Numbered from the stretch's first letter, positions 26,926-36,144 are shown. The stretch is DNA of 64,000 nt from Mycolicibacterium mengxianglii (GCF_015710575.1 NZ_CP065373.1:434001-498000), one strand, 5' to 3'. Program-made: numbers and translations. Notes: generated by a model not told the origin, from the letters alone.

Positions 26926-27498
26926 GGGCACCAGCTTCCGTGGTGGTTCATATGGCTGGGTGGCAGCGAGACCTCAGTATTGGATCTTCCGTAGCACAGG
27001 TAAATCGCGAAGATCCGGCTTTTTGGATCGTTTCTGTCGATCTAGTGTCCGAGAGCGTCTGACGCTGCAGGACGGCACGATCGAGCGCGACGGGACCTAC
27101 CCGGACCTGTCTCAATGGCCCTCGCGCTGCTGACAGGCAAGGCGATCGAACAACTCGGGTCCGAAGCCGAAGCGACCCCTACCTGGCTTGGCTGCAGTGG
27201 TCGTTCAACGGTGCTCGCGTGCAAGATCAGCCGACTGCGCCGAACGCTGAAACCAGCCCGCCAAGGCAACCCGAATCGATGTCGCCACCTAGGATCCTCA
27301 GGAGCACAGACATCAAAACCTCCAGGGAACTTCGTGGCCATGACCGGCGCGAGTCCGGCAACTACACCCGCATCGACCGCATCCTGCCCCACCACGCGGC
27401 ACAGGACATGTTCGTCTACACCCAGCCCGGTTGACGTCACGCCGGGAGTTGCGCCGCCACGCCGAGTAGTGCCGGGGCCGAGGCTTCGCACTGCCAGA
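26926..27498. other. Gene-free stretch upstream of NCS1 copy 2
   Basis: About 570 bp holding the control region of the NCS1-GMC operon (inverted repeat at 26982-27016). There is also a weak 71-codon frame at 27219-27434 (+) whose last 40 residues, ending MFVYTQPG, look protein-like. I do not recognise it, and it may be the tail of a lost gene. Nothing else is supported. Confidence 0.4.
26982..27016. promoter_or_regulatory. Inverted repeat upstream of NCS1 copy 2
   Basis: GGATCTTC (26982-26989) and GAAGATCC (27009-27016) form perfect 8-bp arms 19 bp apart, 57 bp upstream of the permease start. Probably an operator. A short T-run follows on the + strand, but no + strand gene ends here, so a terminator is less likely. 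Confidence 0.45.
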
Positions 27499-28254
27499 TC
27501 AGCGCAGCCGCATCGAGAGTTCGTGTGCCTGGTCGAGCAGGAGTTTCCCCAACTCGAGCCGCCGCTCGGCACGGAACCGCGTTTCCACCCCGGTGAGGCT
27601 GAGTGCCCACGCAGGCCGGCCTCCGCGGTCGAAGACGGCTGCACCCATGCCCCAGCTGCCCTCAACCAGGAGGCCGGGATTGACCGCGTAACCATTGCGC
27701 CGGGTGGCCGTGATCCTCTTCCGGACGGATTTCTCGGAATGTTCTGTACCCCAGCGAGATACCAAGTCGGTACGGGCAAGGTAACCGGAGATGTCGTTGT
27801 CCGGCAGGTGACTGAGAATGACGAGCCCGGCTGAGGCCACCCCCAGCGGAAGTCGGATGCCGACGTGCAGCACGTGCGAGCGCAACGGAAAGCTGCCCTC
27901 CTGGCTGTACACGCACACCGTTTCGTCCCCTCGCCGGGCAGACAGAAACGCGCTCTCGCCGGATTCGCGGGCCAGCCGGTCGATGATGTCTCGGGACTGC
28001 TCGGTGATGTCGTAGCGGTCCGCTGCACCGGCGCCGAGCAGATACAGTTCCGGCCCCAGCGACCACTGCCCCGTGGTGTGCTCGCGATCGATCAGGCCTT
28101 CCTCGGCCAGGGCGCTGAGTAGACGATGCGCTGTCGGACGCGGTATCCCGGCCTGGCGGGCGAGTTCGGTGGTGGAGGCTCCGGAATCAGCAGAGCCGAT
28201 AGCCCGCAACAGCGCTGCCGCCCGGGCGATCACCTGAGTCCCTTGCTCCTCCAC
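27499..28254 (-). CDS. IclR-family transcriptional regulator (regulator 3)
   Basis: A 251-residue IclR protein: winged HTH with TTELARQAGIPRPTAHRLL and effector domain from about residue 75. It is divergent from the CoA-transferase genes. A perfect 8+8-bp palindrome lies 15 nt upstream of its ATG, in the shared 168-bp gap. It differs from the two hut-region IclR proteins, and so does the palindrome. Probable role: control of scoAB and of itself, like PcaR/PobR-type regulators of aromatic catabolism (inference). Confidence 0.9.
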   Translation of the reverse strand: MEEQGTQVIARAAALLRAIGSADSGASTTELARQAGIPRPTAHRLLSALAEEGLIDREHTTGQWSLGPELYLLGAGAADRYDITEQSRDIIDRLARESGESAFLSARRGDETVCVYSQEGSFPLRSHVLHVGIRLPLGVASAGLVILSHLPDNDISGYLARTDLVSRWGTEHSEKSVRKRITATRRNGYAVNPGLLVEGSWGMGAAVFDRGGRPAWALSLTGVETRFRAERRLELGKLLLDQAHELSMRLR

Positions 28255-28268
28255 ACGGTCCAGCCTAG

Positions 28269-28287
28269 GCGTTCACACAGTGAACGC
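28269..28287. promoter_or_regulatory. Perfect palindromic operator between iclR3 and scoA
   Basis: GCGTTCAC-ACA-GTGAACGC, perfect 8-bp arms with a 3-bp centre, 15 nt upstream of iclR3 and 136 nt from scoA. The best inverted repeat seen in the window and the likely binding site of IclR regulator 3. Confidence 0.75.
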
Positions 28288-28422
28288 ACCTGACCGGTTC
28301 GACCACCATCTGAGCAATCGCACCGGATCGGGGACGGATTATTGCGTCGGCGACGTGCTCGGATGCACTATCGGTGCGATCGGCGGGCGCGTCTGGCAGG
28401 CGAACGTCAGGTGAGGAGAGGG

Positions 28423-29190
28423 ATGTCCAGCAAGGTGTACGACACGCCGGAACACGCAGTCGCCGATATCGGCACGGGTGCCACCCTTGCGGTGGGCGGC
28501 TTCGGTTTGTGCGGGATTCCGGATGCGCTGATCGCAGCGCTCGCCGACACGCCGGTCACCGACCTGAAGGTGTTCTCGAACAACTGCGGCGTCGATGATC
28601 ACGGCCTGGGCATTCTGCTGTCGCTGGGAAGGATCGCGCGGGTCACCGCCTCTTACGTCGGTGAGAACAAGGAGTTCGCGCGCCAGTATCTGGCCGGTGA
28701 ACTGGAGGTCGAATTGATCCCACAGGGCACCCTCGCGGAACGCCTGCGCGCAGGCGGGACCGGAATCCCGGCGTTTTTCACCCCGGCCGGTGTCGGCAGT
28801 CCCATTGCCGAGGGCGGAATGCCGTGGCGCTACGCCCCTGACGGTTCGGTCGCAATTGCCTCACCGCCCAAGGAGACTCGAGTCTTCGGCGAGAAGCGCT
28901 ACGTGCTGGAGGAGGCGATCACCACCGACTTCGCCCTGGTTCACGCCAGGCTCGGGGACACCGACGGCAACCTCGTGTTCGAGAAGACCGCCATGAACTT
29001 CAACCCGCTCGCAGCCATGGCGGGGCGGATCACCATCGCACAGGTCGAAGAACTCGTCGAACCCGGCGCCATCGATCCCGGCCGCGTCCACCTGCCCGGT
29101 GTCTTCGTGCAGCGGGTCGTGCATACCGGCCCGCAAGCCAAGCGGATCGAGAAACGAACCGTCACTGCATCCGAGGGAGCCGATCGATGA
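28423..29190 (+). CDS. scoA: 3-oxoacid CoA-transferase subunit A
   Basis: A 255-residue alpha subunit of a family I CoA-transferase (succinyl-CoA:3-oxoacid or 3-oxoadipate). The glycine loop [10 protein letters not shown] near residue 23, [26 protein letters not shown] and [13 protein letters not shown] are family hallmarks. ATG 28423 follows a GGAGAGGG site; upstream codons in frame are non-coding. It overlaps subunit B by ATGA. The other A subunit at 32282-33076 is strongly similar. The exact acid (acetoacetate or 3-oxoadipate) cannot be decided from sequence. Confidence 0.9.
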   Translation: MSSKVYDTPEHAVADIGTGATLAVGGFGLCGIPDALIAALADTPVTDLKVFSNNCGVDDHGLGILLSLGRIARVTASYVGENKEFARQYLAGELEVELIPQGTLAERLRAGGTGIPAFFTPAGVGSPIAEGGMPWRYAPDGSVAIASPPKETRVFGEKRYVLEEAITTDFALVHARLGDTDGNLVFEKTAMNFNPLAAMAGRITIAQVEELVEPGAIDPGRVHLPGVFVQRVVHTGPQAKRIEKRTVTASEGADR

Positions 29191-29849
29191 CCGCCACCAG
29201 CACCACGCCCGGTTGGTCGCGTCACCAAATGGCCGCTCGGGCGGCTGCCGACATGAAAGACGGCGACTACGTCAACCTCGGCATCGGCCTGCCCACCCTG
29301 ATTCCGAATTATCTGCATGCCGGGGTGCGGGTGATCCTGCACTCCGAGAACGGGATCCTCGGAACAGGGCCGTATCCCAGCGAAGAGACCATTGACGCCG
29401 ACCTGATCAACGCCGGGAAAGAAACGGTCACCGTGAACCCGGGTGCCGCTTATTTCGATTCCGCGTTGTCGTTCGGGATGATCCGCGGCGGCCACATCGA
29501 CACCGCGGTCCTGGGGGGCATGCAGGTGTCGCGGATGGGTGACCTGGCCAACTGGATGGTTCCGGGAAAAATGGTCAAGGGTATGGGCGGGGCGATGGAT
29601 CTGGTACATGGTGCCGCGCGGGTGATCGTCCTGATGGAACACACCGACCGCAGCGGGGGGCCGAAAATCCTCGATGCGTGCACGTTGCCACTGACCGGCC
29701 AGGGTGTCATCGACCGGATCATCACCAACCTCGGCGTCATCGATGTGGTGGGTGATGGCACCTTGCTGCTGCGTGAGCTCGCTCCCGGGGTCCGCGCCGA
29801 TGACGTGATCGCGGCCACTGCAGCCACTCTCACGATCAGCCTGGCCTGA
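29187..29849 (+). CDS. scoB: 3-oxoacid CoA-transferase subunit B
   Basis: A 220-residue beta subunit. The catalytic Glu that forms the CoA thioester lies in HSENGILG near residue 52; [12 protein letters not shown] and the GIGLPTLIP loop are diagnostic. ATG 29187 overlaps scoA as ATGA, giving a 1:1 translationally coupled pair. Likely transfers CoA from succinyl-CoA to a 3-oxoacid, feeding thiolysis. Confidence 0.9.
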   Translation: MTATSTTPGWSRHQMAARAAADMKDGDYVNLGIGLPTLIPNYLHAGVRVILHSENGILGTGPYPSEETIDADLINAGKETVTVNPGAAYFDSALSFGMIRGGHIDTAVLGGMQVSRMGDLANWMVPGKMVKGMGGAMDLVHGAARVIVLMEHTDRSGGPKILDACTLPLTGQGVIDRIITNLGVIDVVGDGTLLLRELAPGVRADDVIAATAATLTISLA

Positions 29850-29857
29850 CAGCCCCA

Positions 29858-29881
29858 CGCCGCGGACGCCGCTCCGTGGCG
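29858..29881 (+). terminator. Candidate hairpin terminator after scoB
   Basis: CGCCGCGGA, a 6-nt loop, then TCCGTGGCG: a 9-bp stem with one G-T pair, 9 nt after the scoB stop, with no T-tract. This would fit the tailless hairpins often proposed for mycobacteria. Confidence 0.35.
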
Positions 29882-29996
29882 GGGCGTAGGCTGGACCGCA
29901 GGAGATCCGGAGGGCCACTGCCGCGGACGGTGCGGGGCCGAAACGGAGATTGCTGACCTTCTGCGCTCTCGCTGAACCGCGACGGAAGGTCAGGCC

Positions 29997-30860
29997 ATGA
30001 CGGCGAGCACGCCAGTCCCAGATGAATCGCTGAGCGTCAGACTCTGGCGAAAAGCGTTGAGTCGCACCGCAGACAGCGCGGCTCCGCTGATGAGTCTGTC
30101 CAAGCCCTACGTCGACGGTCTGGAGACTCTCCCGCGGGACGGGCGGTTCCTATTGGTAGGCAACCACACCCAGTCAGGTGTGGAGATCATCCTCATCTCG
30201 TACTACGTCCGGCACGCCATCGGCCATCGGGTGCGCCCGTTGGCAGACCGCAGATTCGGCGACATGAGGGGACCTCAGGCCGATGTCTTCACCGCCTACG
30301 GCGCGTTGGTGGGTTCGCATGACAACGCCGATGTGTTGATGCAGGCCGACGAGCCCGTCCTGGTCTTCCCGGGAGGGGGCAGCGAGATCGCCAAGTTCAA
30401 GGGGGAGGAATACGGCCTGCGCTGGGGCAACCGCACCGGATTCGCCCGTGCCGCCATCCGGCACGAGTATCCGATCGTGACGGCTGCCCAGGTCGGCGGC
30501 GACGACCTGTACACGAGCTTCACCAGCCGTGACGGCACGTGGGGGCGGTTCAGCCAGAAATTGGCTGAACGCTTCAGTGGCAGAACAGATATGGCTCTTC
30601 CGCTGGTTCGCGGGATCGGCCCTACGCTGGTGCCGCGTCCACAGCGGATGTACCTGCGCTTCGGCGCTCCCATCGAGACCACTGGGCGGGGCGACATCTC
30701 CCAGGACGAATGGGCCGAAACCATTCGGGACCGCGTCCAGGCTCAGCTCGCCAGAGATCTGGCCGACCTGCAGCAGCTTCGCGACGAGGACCCCTACCGC
30801 CATCTCAACCCGCTGGCGTGGCGGGCGGCCACCATGCCCCCGAGTGCCCCAGTCCGGTGA
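29997..30860 (+). CDS. Lysophospholipid acyltransferase-family protein (TMEM68/phytyl-ester-synthase-like)
   Basis: A 287-residue acyltransferase. The catalytic block reads GNHTQSGVEI near residue 54, so the acidic residue (Glu) is five residues after His rather than the usual HX4D with Asp; this spacing occurs in the TMEM68/plant DAGAT-like branch. FPGGGSEIAKFKGEEYGL near 121 matches the same branch, and YPIVTAAQVGGDD follows. No clear signal peptide. Probably esterifies a lipid alcohol from acyl-CoA. It stands alone between the two CoA-transferase copies. Confidence 0.8.
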   Translation: MTASTPVPDESLSVRLWRKALSRTADSAAPLMSLSKPYVDGLETLPRDGRFLLVGNHTQSGVEIILISYYVRHAIGHRVRPLADRRFGDMRGPQADVFTAYGALVGSHDNADVLMQADEPVLVFPGGGSEIAKFKGEEYGLRWGNRTGFARAAIRHEYPIVTAAQVGGDDLYTSFTSRDGTWGRFSQKLAERFSGRTDMALPLVRGIGPTLVPRPQRMYLRFGAPIETTGRGDISQDEWAETIRDRVQAQLARDLADLQQLRDEDPYRHLNPLAWRAATMPPSAPVR

Positions 30861-30870
30861 CCGGGCGGGG

Positions 30871-31035
30871 TCAGCGTGGTGGCTGTTCCGCCTTCACATC
30901 GGAAGGGTGCGTCGCCAGGGGAGTCACTTGGATGTCCATGTAGGGGAATAGCGGCAGGTTCGAAAGTATCTGATGTAGAACGTCATTGGACTCCACATCG
31001 AGGATCGAGTAGTTGGCGTACTCGCCCACCACCTC
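30871..31035 (-). pseudogene. catC: Muconolactone isomerase CatC, 3' remnant
   Basis: The last 55 or so codons of muconolactone delta-isomerase: VVGEYANYSILDVESNDVLH and LFPYMDIQVTPLATHPSD match the C-terminal half of CatC, which is about 92 residues when complete. The N-terminal half is absent; upstream the frame runs into a LuxR-type sequence on the other strand. It points to a former catechol branch of the beta-ketoadipate pathway here, agreeing with the nearby CoA-transferase and thiolase genes. Confidence 0.8.
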
Positions 31036-31059
31036 ACTGATGGAACCCGGGTGCTGGCC

Positions 31060-31653
31060 GTGGCCGGATCTGCAGGCCAACGCGCTGGTGCTCGACGGGC
31101 AACTGGACGCGGCCGATGGATTCCTGCAACCGCACGAAGAACGTGCCCGGGCGCGGGGACACCACTCGGCGCTGGCTCGGCTCGGGTATGCCCGCGGTCG
31201 CCTCCACGGCGCGCTCGGCGACATCCACGCCGCCCGCCGGTCCTTCGAGAATCGCTGGAGTTGCTGTCCGGGTTGCCCTTGCGGTATGACACCGCGCGGG
31301 TGAACTTCGCCTTCGGGCAGACGCTGCGGCGCGCCGGTAAGCGGCGCCAGGCCGATGCGGTGATCAGCACGGCCAGGGAAATCTACCTGTCGCTGGGAGC
31401 GCACACTTACGTCGCCCGGTGTGACCGCGAATTAAAAGCCGGTGGCCTGCACCAAACCCGCGGGTCCCGCGACGACGAGGGTCTGACGCCGCAGGAAGAG
31501 GCAGTGGCCACCCTTGTCGCCCAGGGTCTTTCGAACCGTGAGGTGGCCGCCGAGTTGTACGTGTCCCCGAAGACCGTGCAGTACCACCTCACCCGCATCT
31601 ACGCCAAGCTCGGGGTGCGATCCGGCTCGGAGCTCGCCGCGCTGCGGCGTTGA
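31060..31653 (+). pseudogene. LuxR/LAL-type regulator remnant (truncated and frameshifted)
   Basis: The C-terminal part of a large ATP-binding LuxR regulator. TPR-like text (LVLDGQLDAADGFLQPHEE, then LHGALGDIHAARRSFE) runs in one frame to about 31250. It then continues in another frame as LELLSGLPLRYDTARVNFAF, which a one-base deletion near 31248-31251 explains. The end is a clear LuxR HTH: LTPQEEAVATLVAQGLSN, REVAAELYVSPKTVQYHL. The N-terminal ATPase is missing; the sequence starts at the junction with the catC remnant. Confidence 0.75.
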
Positions 31654-32285
31654 CGGCCGTCGGTCACCGGGGCGGCGGTCTTGGCCACCACGTCGTCGTA
31701 GGCCACGCCGTCAGCAAGTTCGACGACGTCGAAACCCGCCCCGGTCACATCGAAGACGCCGAGATCGGTGATCACCCGGCTGACCACCGCTTTGCCGGTC
31801 AGGGGCAGGTCGCAGTCGCGAACGAGTTTCGCCGCACCGGATTTGGACGCGTGGTCCATCAGCACGATGACCCGCCCGGCACCGCTGACCAGGTCCATCG
31901 CGCCGCCCATCCCCTTGACCATGGATCCCGGCACCATCCAGTTGGCCAGGTCACCGTTGGCGGCCACCTGCATGCCGCCCAGAACCGCGACGTCGACGTG
32001 GCCACCGCGGATCATCGCGAAGCTGGTCGCGGAGTCGAAATACGACGCCCCCTCGACCACCGACACGGTCTGCTTGCCCGCGTTCACCAGGTCGGGGTCC
32101 ACCTCGTCGTCGTAGGGGAACGGCCCCACTCCGAGGATGCCGTTCTCGGAGTGCAACGTGACATCCGAGCCTTCGGGTAGATGGTCGGGAATCAAGGTGG
32201 GAAGCCCGATCCCGAGGTTCACGTAGTCGCCGTCGTGTAGTTCCCGGGCCGCGCGGGCCGCCATCTGGTCACGGGTCCAGCTCAT
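31599..32285 (-). CDS. 3-oxoacid (probably 3-oxoadipate) CoA-transferase subunit B, copy 2
   Basis: A 228-residue beta subunit, strongly similar to the one at 29187-29849. The catalytic Glu is in [13 protein letters not shown] near residue 47; [12 protein letters not shown] is present. It overlaps subunit A by ATGA. About 18 residues at the C-terminus (after AAPVT) are read antisense through the LuxR remnant, so its natural 3' end was probably lost in the same rearrangement. The neighbouring thiolase and catC remnant make a PcaJ role likely. Confidence 0.85.
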   Translation of the reverse strand: MSWTRDQMAARAARELHDGDYVNLGIGLPTLIPDHLPEGSDVTLHSENGILGVGPFPYDDEVDPDLVNAGKQTVSVVEGASYFDSATSFAMIRGGHVDVAVLGGMQVAANGDLANWMVPGSMVKGMGGAMDLVSGAGRVIVLMDHASKSGAAKLVRDCDLPLTGKAVVSRVITDLGVFDVTGAGFDVVELADGVAYDDVVAKTAAPVTDGRQRRSAASSEPDRTPSLA

Positions 32286-33076
32286 GACAGTGCCTCCTGT
32301 GGTTGTTGCGCCGGCCGCGCGCGGGTGGTCCGCTTCTCAATTCCCTTGCGCGCCGCCTGTTCCGGAGTCAGTTCGACAACACGCTGGACGAAGATCCCCG
32401 GCAGGTGCACTTCGTCGGGGCCGAGTTCGCCGACCTGCACCACTTTCTCTGCCTCCACGACGGTCAACCGGCCGGCCATTGCGGCCGGGGGGTTGAAGTT
32501 CCTTGCCGCGGCGTGGAATACGCAGTTGCCTGCGGTATCGACCACAGCGGCGCGCACCAACGCGTAATCGGTGACGATCGACTCTTCGAGCAGCATCTGA
32601 CGCCCGGCGAACGCGCGCACCTCCTTGGGAGGTGACGCCAGTGCCACGCTGCCGTCGGGGTGGTAGCGCCACGGCAGTCCGCCGTCGGCGACCAGGGTCC
32701 CGACGCCGGTCGGAGTGAAGAACGCGCCGATGCCGCTGCCACCGGCACGCAGCCGTTCGGCGAGGGTGCCCTGCGGGGTCAGCTCAACCGTCAGTTCGCC
32801 GGACAGATACTGGCGGGCGAACTCCTTGTTCTCCCCGACGTAGGACGCGATCACGCGGCTGATCCTCTTGCCCTCCAACAACAGTCCCAGCCCGCCGCCG
32901 TCGACACCACAGTTGTTGCTGACGATCGTCAGATCTGCCGCACCCTGTTCCAGTAGTGCGTCGATGAGGAACCAGGGAATGCCTGCCAGACCGAATCCGC
33001 CCACTGCCAGACTGGCTCCGTCGGGGATATCGTTCACCGCATCGGCCGGTGACGCCACGACCTTGTTCACAGTCAT
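32282..33076 (-). CDS. 3-oxoacid (probably 3-oxoadipate) CoA-transferase subunit A, copy 2
   Basis: A 264-residue alpha subunit with [10 protein letters not shown] near residue 27, [26 protein letters not shown] and [16 protein letters not shown] 33076 follows GGAGAA; the longer frame overlaps the thiolase antisense and is discarded. It is 13 bp downstream of the thiolase stop, giving a thiolase-A-B operon matching the last two steps of the beta-ketoadipate pathway (CoA activation and cleavage to succinyl-CoA and acetyl-CoA). PcaI is the likely role. Confidence 0.85.
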   Translation of the reverse strand: MTVNKVVASPADAVNDIPDGASLAVGGFGLAGIPWFLIDALLEQGAADLTIVSNNCGVDGGGLGLLLEGKRISRVIASYVGENKEFARQYLSGELTVELTPQGTLAERLRAGGSGIGAFFTPTGVGTLVADGGLPWRYHPDGSVALASPPKEVRAFAGRQMLLEESIVTDYALVRAAVVDTAGNCVFHAAARNFNPPAAMAGRLTVVEAEKVVQVGELGPDEVHLPGIFVQRVVELTPEQAARKGIEKRTTRARPAQQPQEALS

Positions 33077-33089
33077 TGTTTCTCCAGAA

Positions 33090-34301
33090 TCATCGCGGTA
33101 CCTCGAACACCGCCGCCAGGCCCTGGCCGCCACCGATGCACATGGTCTCCAGGACGGTGCGCGCACCGCGCCGGTGCGCCTCGTAGGCGGCGGTGGCCAG
33201 TACACGGGCTCCGGTCGCGCCGATCGGGTGGCCCAGCGAGATGCCGGAACCGTTCGGGTTCAGCCGCTCGTCGAGCGGGTCGACCTTCCATTCGGCCAGC
33301 ACCGCCAGCACCTGCGCGGCGAACGCCTCGTTGAGCTCGATGAGATCGATGTCGTCGATGGTGAGCCCGGCCCGTTCGAGCGCGGCAGCTGAGGCGCTCA
33401 CCGGACCGATCCCCATGGTTTCGGGCCGGCAGCCGGTCACTGCCCAGGAGCGCAGGCTCAGCATCGGCGTCAGCCCCAGCCGCCCGGCGGCTGCCGCGGT
33501 GGTGACAACACACATCGCCGCGCCGTCGTTCTGCCCGGAAGCGTTACCCGCGGTCACGGTGGCGTCGGGGTCGACCTTCGCCCGCACCGCCCGTAACGCC
33601 GCCAGCTTCTCGACACTGATGTCGGCGCGCGGATGTTCGTCGCGGTCCACCACCACGTCGGGCTTGCCGCGTTTCCCGGTGACCGTGACCGGCACCAGTT
33701 CGTCGGCGAATCGGCCGGACTCATGTGCGGCGATTGCACGCTGATGGGAGCGTACGGACAGCTCGTCCTGCTCGGTTCGCGAGATGCCGTACTCCCGCCG
33801 TAGATTCTCTGCGGTCTCGATCATCCCGCCGCTGATGGGATGTGTTGCACCGCCGGCAGTTTCGCGCGCCCGGTCCAGCCGGTCCAGCATTGTGATGCCA
33901 CCCTGCCGGACCCCGGTGCGCAGGCCGAGGGCGTAGTGCTCGACGTTGGACATCGATTCGGTGCCGCCGGCGATGACTACCGAAGCGGCGCCGGTGGCCA
34001 CCTGGCCCGCGGCGTAGAGCACCGCCTGCAGTCCGGAACCGCAGCGTCGGTCGATCTGCAGACCGGGCACGCCGGTGCCCAGTCCGGCGTCGAGTGCGGC
34101 GACCCGCCCGATCGCGGGCGCTTCCCCGCTGGGGTAGCCGTTGCCCAGCACCACGTCGTCGACGTCAGCTTCACCGAGGCCGGTCCGCTCGAGGAGCGCC
34201 CGCAAGGTGGCGGTGGCGAGGTCGGTGGCCGTGAGCGTCGAGAGGGCGCCGCCCATTCGGCCGACCGGGGTACGGACCGGAGTGCAGATCACCACATCCA
34301 T
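33090..34301 (-). CDS. Thiolase (acetyl-CoA acetyltransferase/3-oxoadipyl-CoA thiolase)
   Basis: A 403-residue thiolase. The nucleophilic Cys lies in DRRCGSGLQAV near residue 89, the catalytic His in GHPIGATGAR near 361 and the second Cys in MCIGGGQG near 391; LNEAFAAQVL is also present. ATG 34301 starts MDVVICTPVRTPVG; 46 extra upstream codons in frame are in the AT-rich control region. It leads the thiolase-CoA-transferase operon and is divergent from a LysR gene. PcaF-like function is inferred from context; a general acetoacetyl-CoA thiolase is the alternative. Confidence 0.88.
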   Translation of the reverse strand: MDVVICTPVRTPVGRMGGALSTLTATDLATATLRALLERTGLGEADVDDVVLGNGYPSGEAPAIGRVAALDAGLGTGVPGLQIDRRCGSGLQAVLYAAGQVATGAASVVIAGGTESMSNVEHYALGLRTGVRQGGITMLDRLDRARETAGGATHPISGGMIETAENLRREYGISRTEQDELSVRSHQRAIAAHESGRFADELVPVTVTGKRGKPDVVVDRDEHPRADISVEKLAALRAVRAKVDPDATVTAGNASGQNDGAAMCVVTTAAAAGRLGLTPMLSLRSWAVTGCRPETMGIGPVSASAAALERAGLTIDDIDLIELNEAFAAQVLAVLAEWKVDPLDERLNPNGSGISLGHPIGATGARVLATAAYEAHRRGARTVLETMCIGGGQGLAAVFEVPR

Positions 34302-34388
34302 GTCTTCGACGGTAGGCCGCGCAACCGATATTCTGAAATACTTAAATAGGGTCGATTGATATGTAGAAACTCTTAGTGTCAGGTGCCC

Positions 34389-35276
34389 ATGGAACTGCGT
34401 CATCTCCGGTATTTCCGGGCCGTCGCCGAAGAATTGCACTTCGGCCGCGCCGCGGAGCGGCTGCTCATCGCACAGCCGCCACTGTCACAGCAGATCCGCC
34501 AACTCGAACGCGAGCTCGGCGCCCCTCTGCTGATCCGCTCCACTCGTAGCGTCCAGCTCACTCCCGCCGGTCAGGCCTTTCTCGCCCGGACGGTCACGAT
34601 CCTCGAAGCGGTGGACGAGGCCGCCGAACAGGTCCGCCGGATCGCTGAGGGGGTCGAGGGGCGGCTGGTCATCGGCTGTGTCGGATCTGCCACCTACTCG
34701 CTGCTGCCGCGGCTGGTCCGCGAACTCCGACAAGCCCTGCCGAATGTCGACCTGAGTGTGCGCGGCGAGATGCTGGTCCCGGCTCAGTTGGCCGCCCTGC
34801 ACGCGGGCGAGATCGACATCGGACTGCTGCGGCCGCCGGTGCTGGACCCCGACATCACCGTCGAGGTGATCCGGCGCGACCGACTGCTGGTGGCCCTGCC
34901 CGTCGGACATCGGCTGGCCCAGCGGGCGGAGCTCGATATCGTGGACCTGCGCGACGAAGACTTCATCAGCCATGCCGGTCGCGGTCGTTCCCGGATGGGC
35001 ACACTGCTGACCACGTTGTGTTCCGATGCCGGATTCACACCGCGAATCCGGCACGACGTGGCGGAGACCTCCACCTTGGTCACCTTGGTCGCCGCCGGAC
35101 TCGGGGTTGCCGTGGTCCCGGAACCGACGTCGGCACTCGATATCGCCGGCGTCTGCTACCGGCCGCTGTCTGCGGCGGCGGCCATCGAGCTGGTGGCCGC
35201 GTACCGCAGCCCCAGTGTGTCGCCGCTGATCGGCAACGTCCTCGCCGTGCTCGGCGAAATCACCTCAGCCGACTGA
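34389..35276 (+). CDS. LysR-family regulator (CatR/BenM-like)
   Basis: A 295-residue LysR protein opening ELRHLRYFRAVAEELHFGRA with LLIAQPPLSQQIRQLERELG, the signature of CatR/BenM/CbnR regulators of aromatic catabolism. It is divergent from the thiolase operon. The 87-bp gap is markedly AT-rich (34322-34377) and is the probable binding site. Likely inducer: a muconate or oxoadipate-type acid (inference). Confidence 0.88.
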   Translation: MELRHLRYFRAVAEELHFGRAAERLLIAQPPLSQQIRQLERELGAPLLIRSTRSVQLTPAGQAFLARTVTILEAVDEAAEQVRRIAEGVEGRLVIGCVGSATYSLLPRLVRELRQALPNVDLSVRGEMLVPAQLAALHAGEIDIGLLRPPVLDPDITVEVIRRDRLLVALPVGHRLAQRAELDIVDLRDEDFISHAGRGRSRMGTLLTTLCSDAGFTPRIRHDVAETSTLVTLVAAGLGVAVVPEPTSALDIAGVCYRPLSAAAAIELVAAYRSPSVSPLIGNVLAVLGEITSAD

Positions 35277-35300
35277 CCCGCGGCGTCCGGGTGCGGCAGC

Positions 35301-36020
35301 TCAGACCGGCGCATCGCTGGGGGCCGCGGCTGCGCCGAGCGCCTTGGCTACGAAATCGGCTGCCTGGTCGGTCATTCCATTGGTCTTGTAGGAGCTGTGG
35401 GACGCCCGGTCGAGACCACCGGGGGAGCACACCGGATCCCCGGGCGCGCACAACTGGATGGTCTTGGCCGAGTACAGCGGACCGACCGCGATCGGGGGTG
35501 CACTGTGGTCGACGAGGTTCAGGAACCAATTGTCCGGGGTGCCGAACAGTGCCACGGCGGCCACATGGGAGGCGACCGCGGGCGGCATCGGCCCGGTGAG
35601 GCCCGGCGGCAATGCCAGGCCGGCCGGCACCGCGTCGAATGTGGTGTAGGCAGCCACCGCTGCGCCCTGCGAGTAGCCACCCAGCACGATCTTGGTGTCC
35701 GGGCAGCTGGCCGCGATGGACTCGACCTTGTTGCTGGCGTCCAGCACACCGTTGGCGGCTGCCTGGAAGTCCAATGAGGCCGGGTAGTTCACCGGGTAGA
35801 CCTCGGCCGGCGTACCTCCCAGGCGCGCGTTGAGTGCGTCGACGAAGACCTGCCCGGTCTCGCCGATGCCGGGTGCTTCGAACGTGCCCCTGGCGAACAC
35901 CACCTCGACGTCCGGACACCCCGGGGCAGGGGCGGCTGACGCCACACCTGCGGCCTGGGGACCGACCACGGCGGCTCCGAGAATGGCTAGGGCTACGGCA
36001 CTGGATCGAGTGATGTTCAT
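35301..36020 (-). CDS. Secreted cutinase-family esterase
   Basis: A 239-residue serine esterase with an N-terminal signal peptide (MNITRSSAVALAILGAAVVG, cleaved near VASA-APAPG). The mature enzyme has VVFARGTFE, the nucleophile in GGYSQGAAV, the catalytic Asp in GDPVCSPGGLD and His in SHSSYK; paired cysteines fit the cutinase disulfides. ATG 36020 is preceded by GAGAGG. Mycobacterial cutinase-like proteins hydrolyse lipid esters at the cell surface. Confidence 0.9.
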   Translation of the reverse strand: MNITRSSAVALAILGAAVVGPQAAGVASAAPAPGCPDVEVVFARGTFEAPGIGETGQVFVDALNARLGGTPAEVYPVNYPASLDFQAAANGVLDASNKVESIAASCPDTKIVLGGYSQGAAVAAYTTFDAVPAGLALPPGLTGPMPPAVASHVAAVALFGTPDNWFLNLVDHSAPPIAVGPLYSAKTIQLCAPGDPVCSPGGLDRASHSSYKTNGMTDQAADFVAKALGAAAAPSDAPV

Positions 36021-36144
36021 GGCTACGAGCCTCTCGCGGCCGGTACCGCAGCACATCGCCGCTGGCGCCAACGACTGCTACCGGCTAGCAGGAAGTGCAC
36101 ACCGGATTGCGAGGAAACCGGGAACGGCGACCATACTTTCCCGA

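Noticed and set aside
26982..27030. Rho-independent terminator on the + strand (stem followed by a T-run)
   Set aside because: No + strand gene ends here and the loop would be 19 nt; an operator is more likely.
30871..31404. A 177-residue protein from the full minus-strand frame over the catC remnant
   Set aside because: Only the last 55 or so residues resemble CatC; the rest is antisense to the LuxR remnant.
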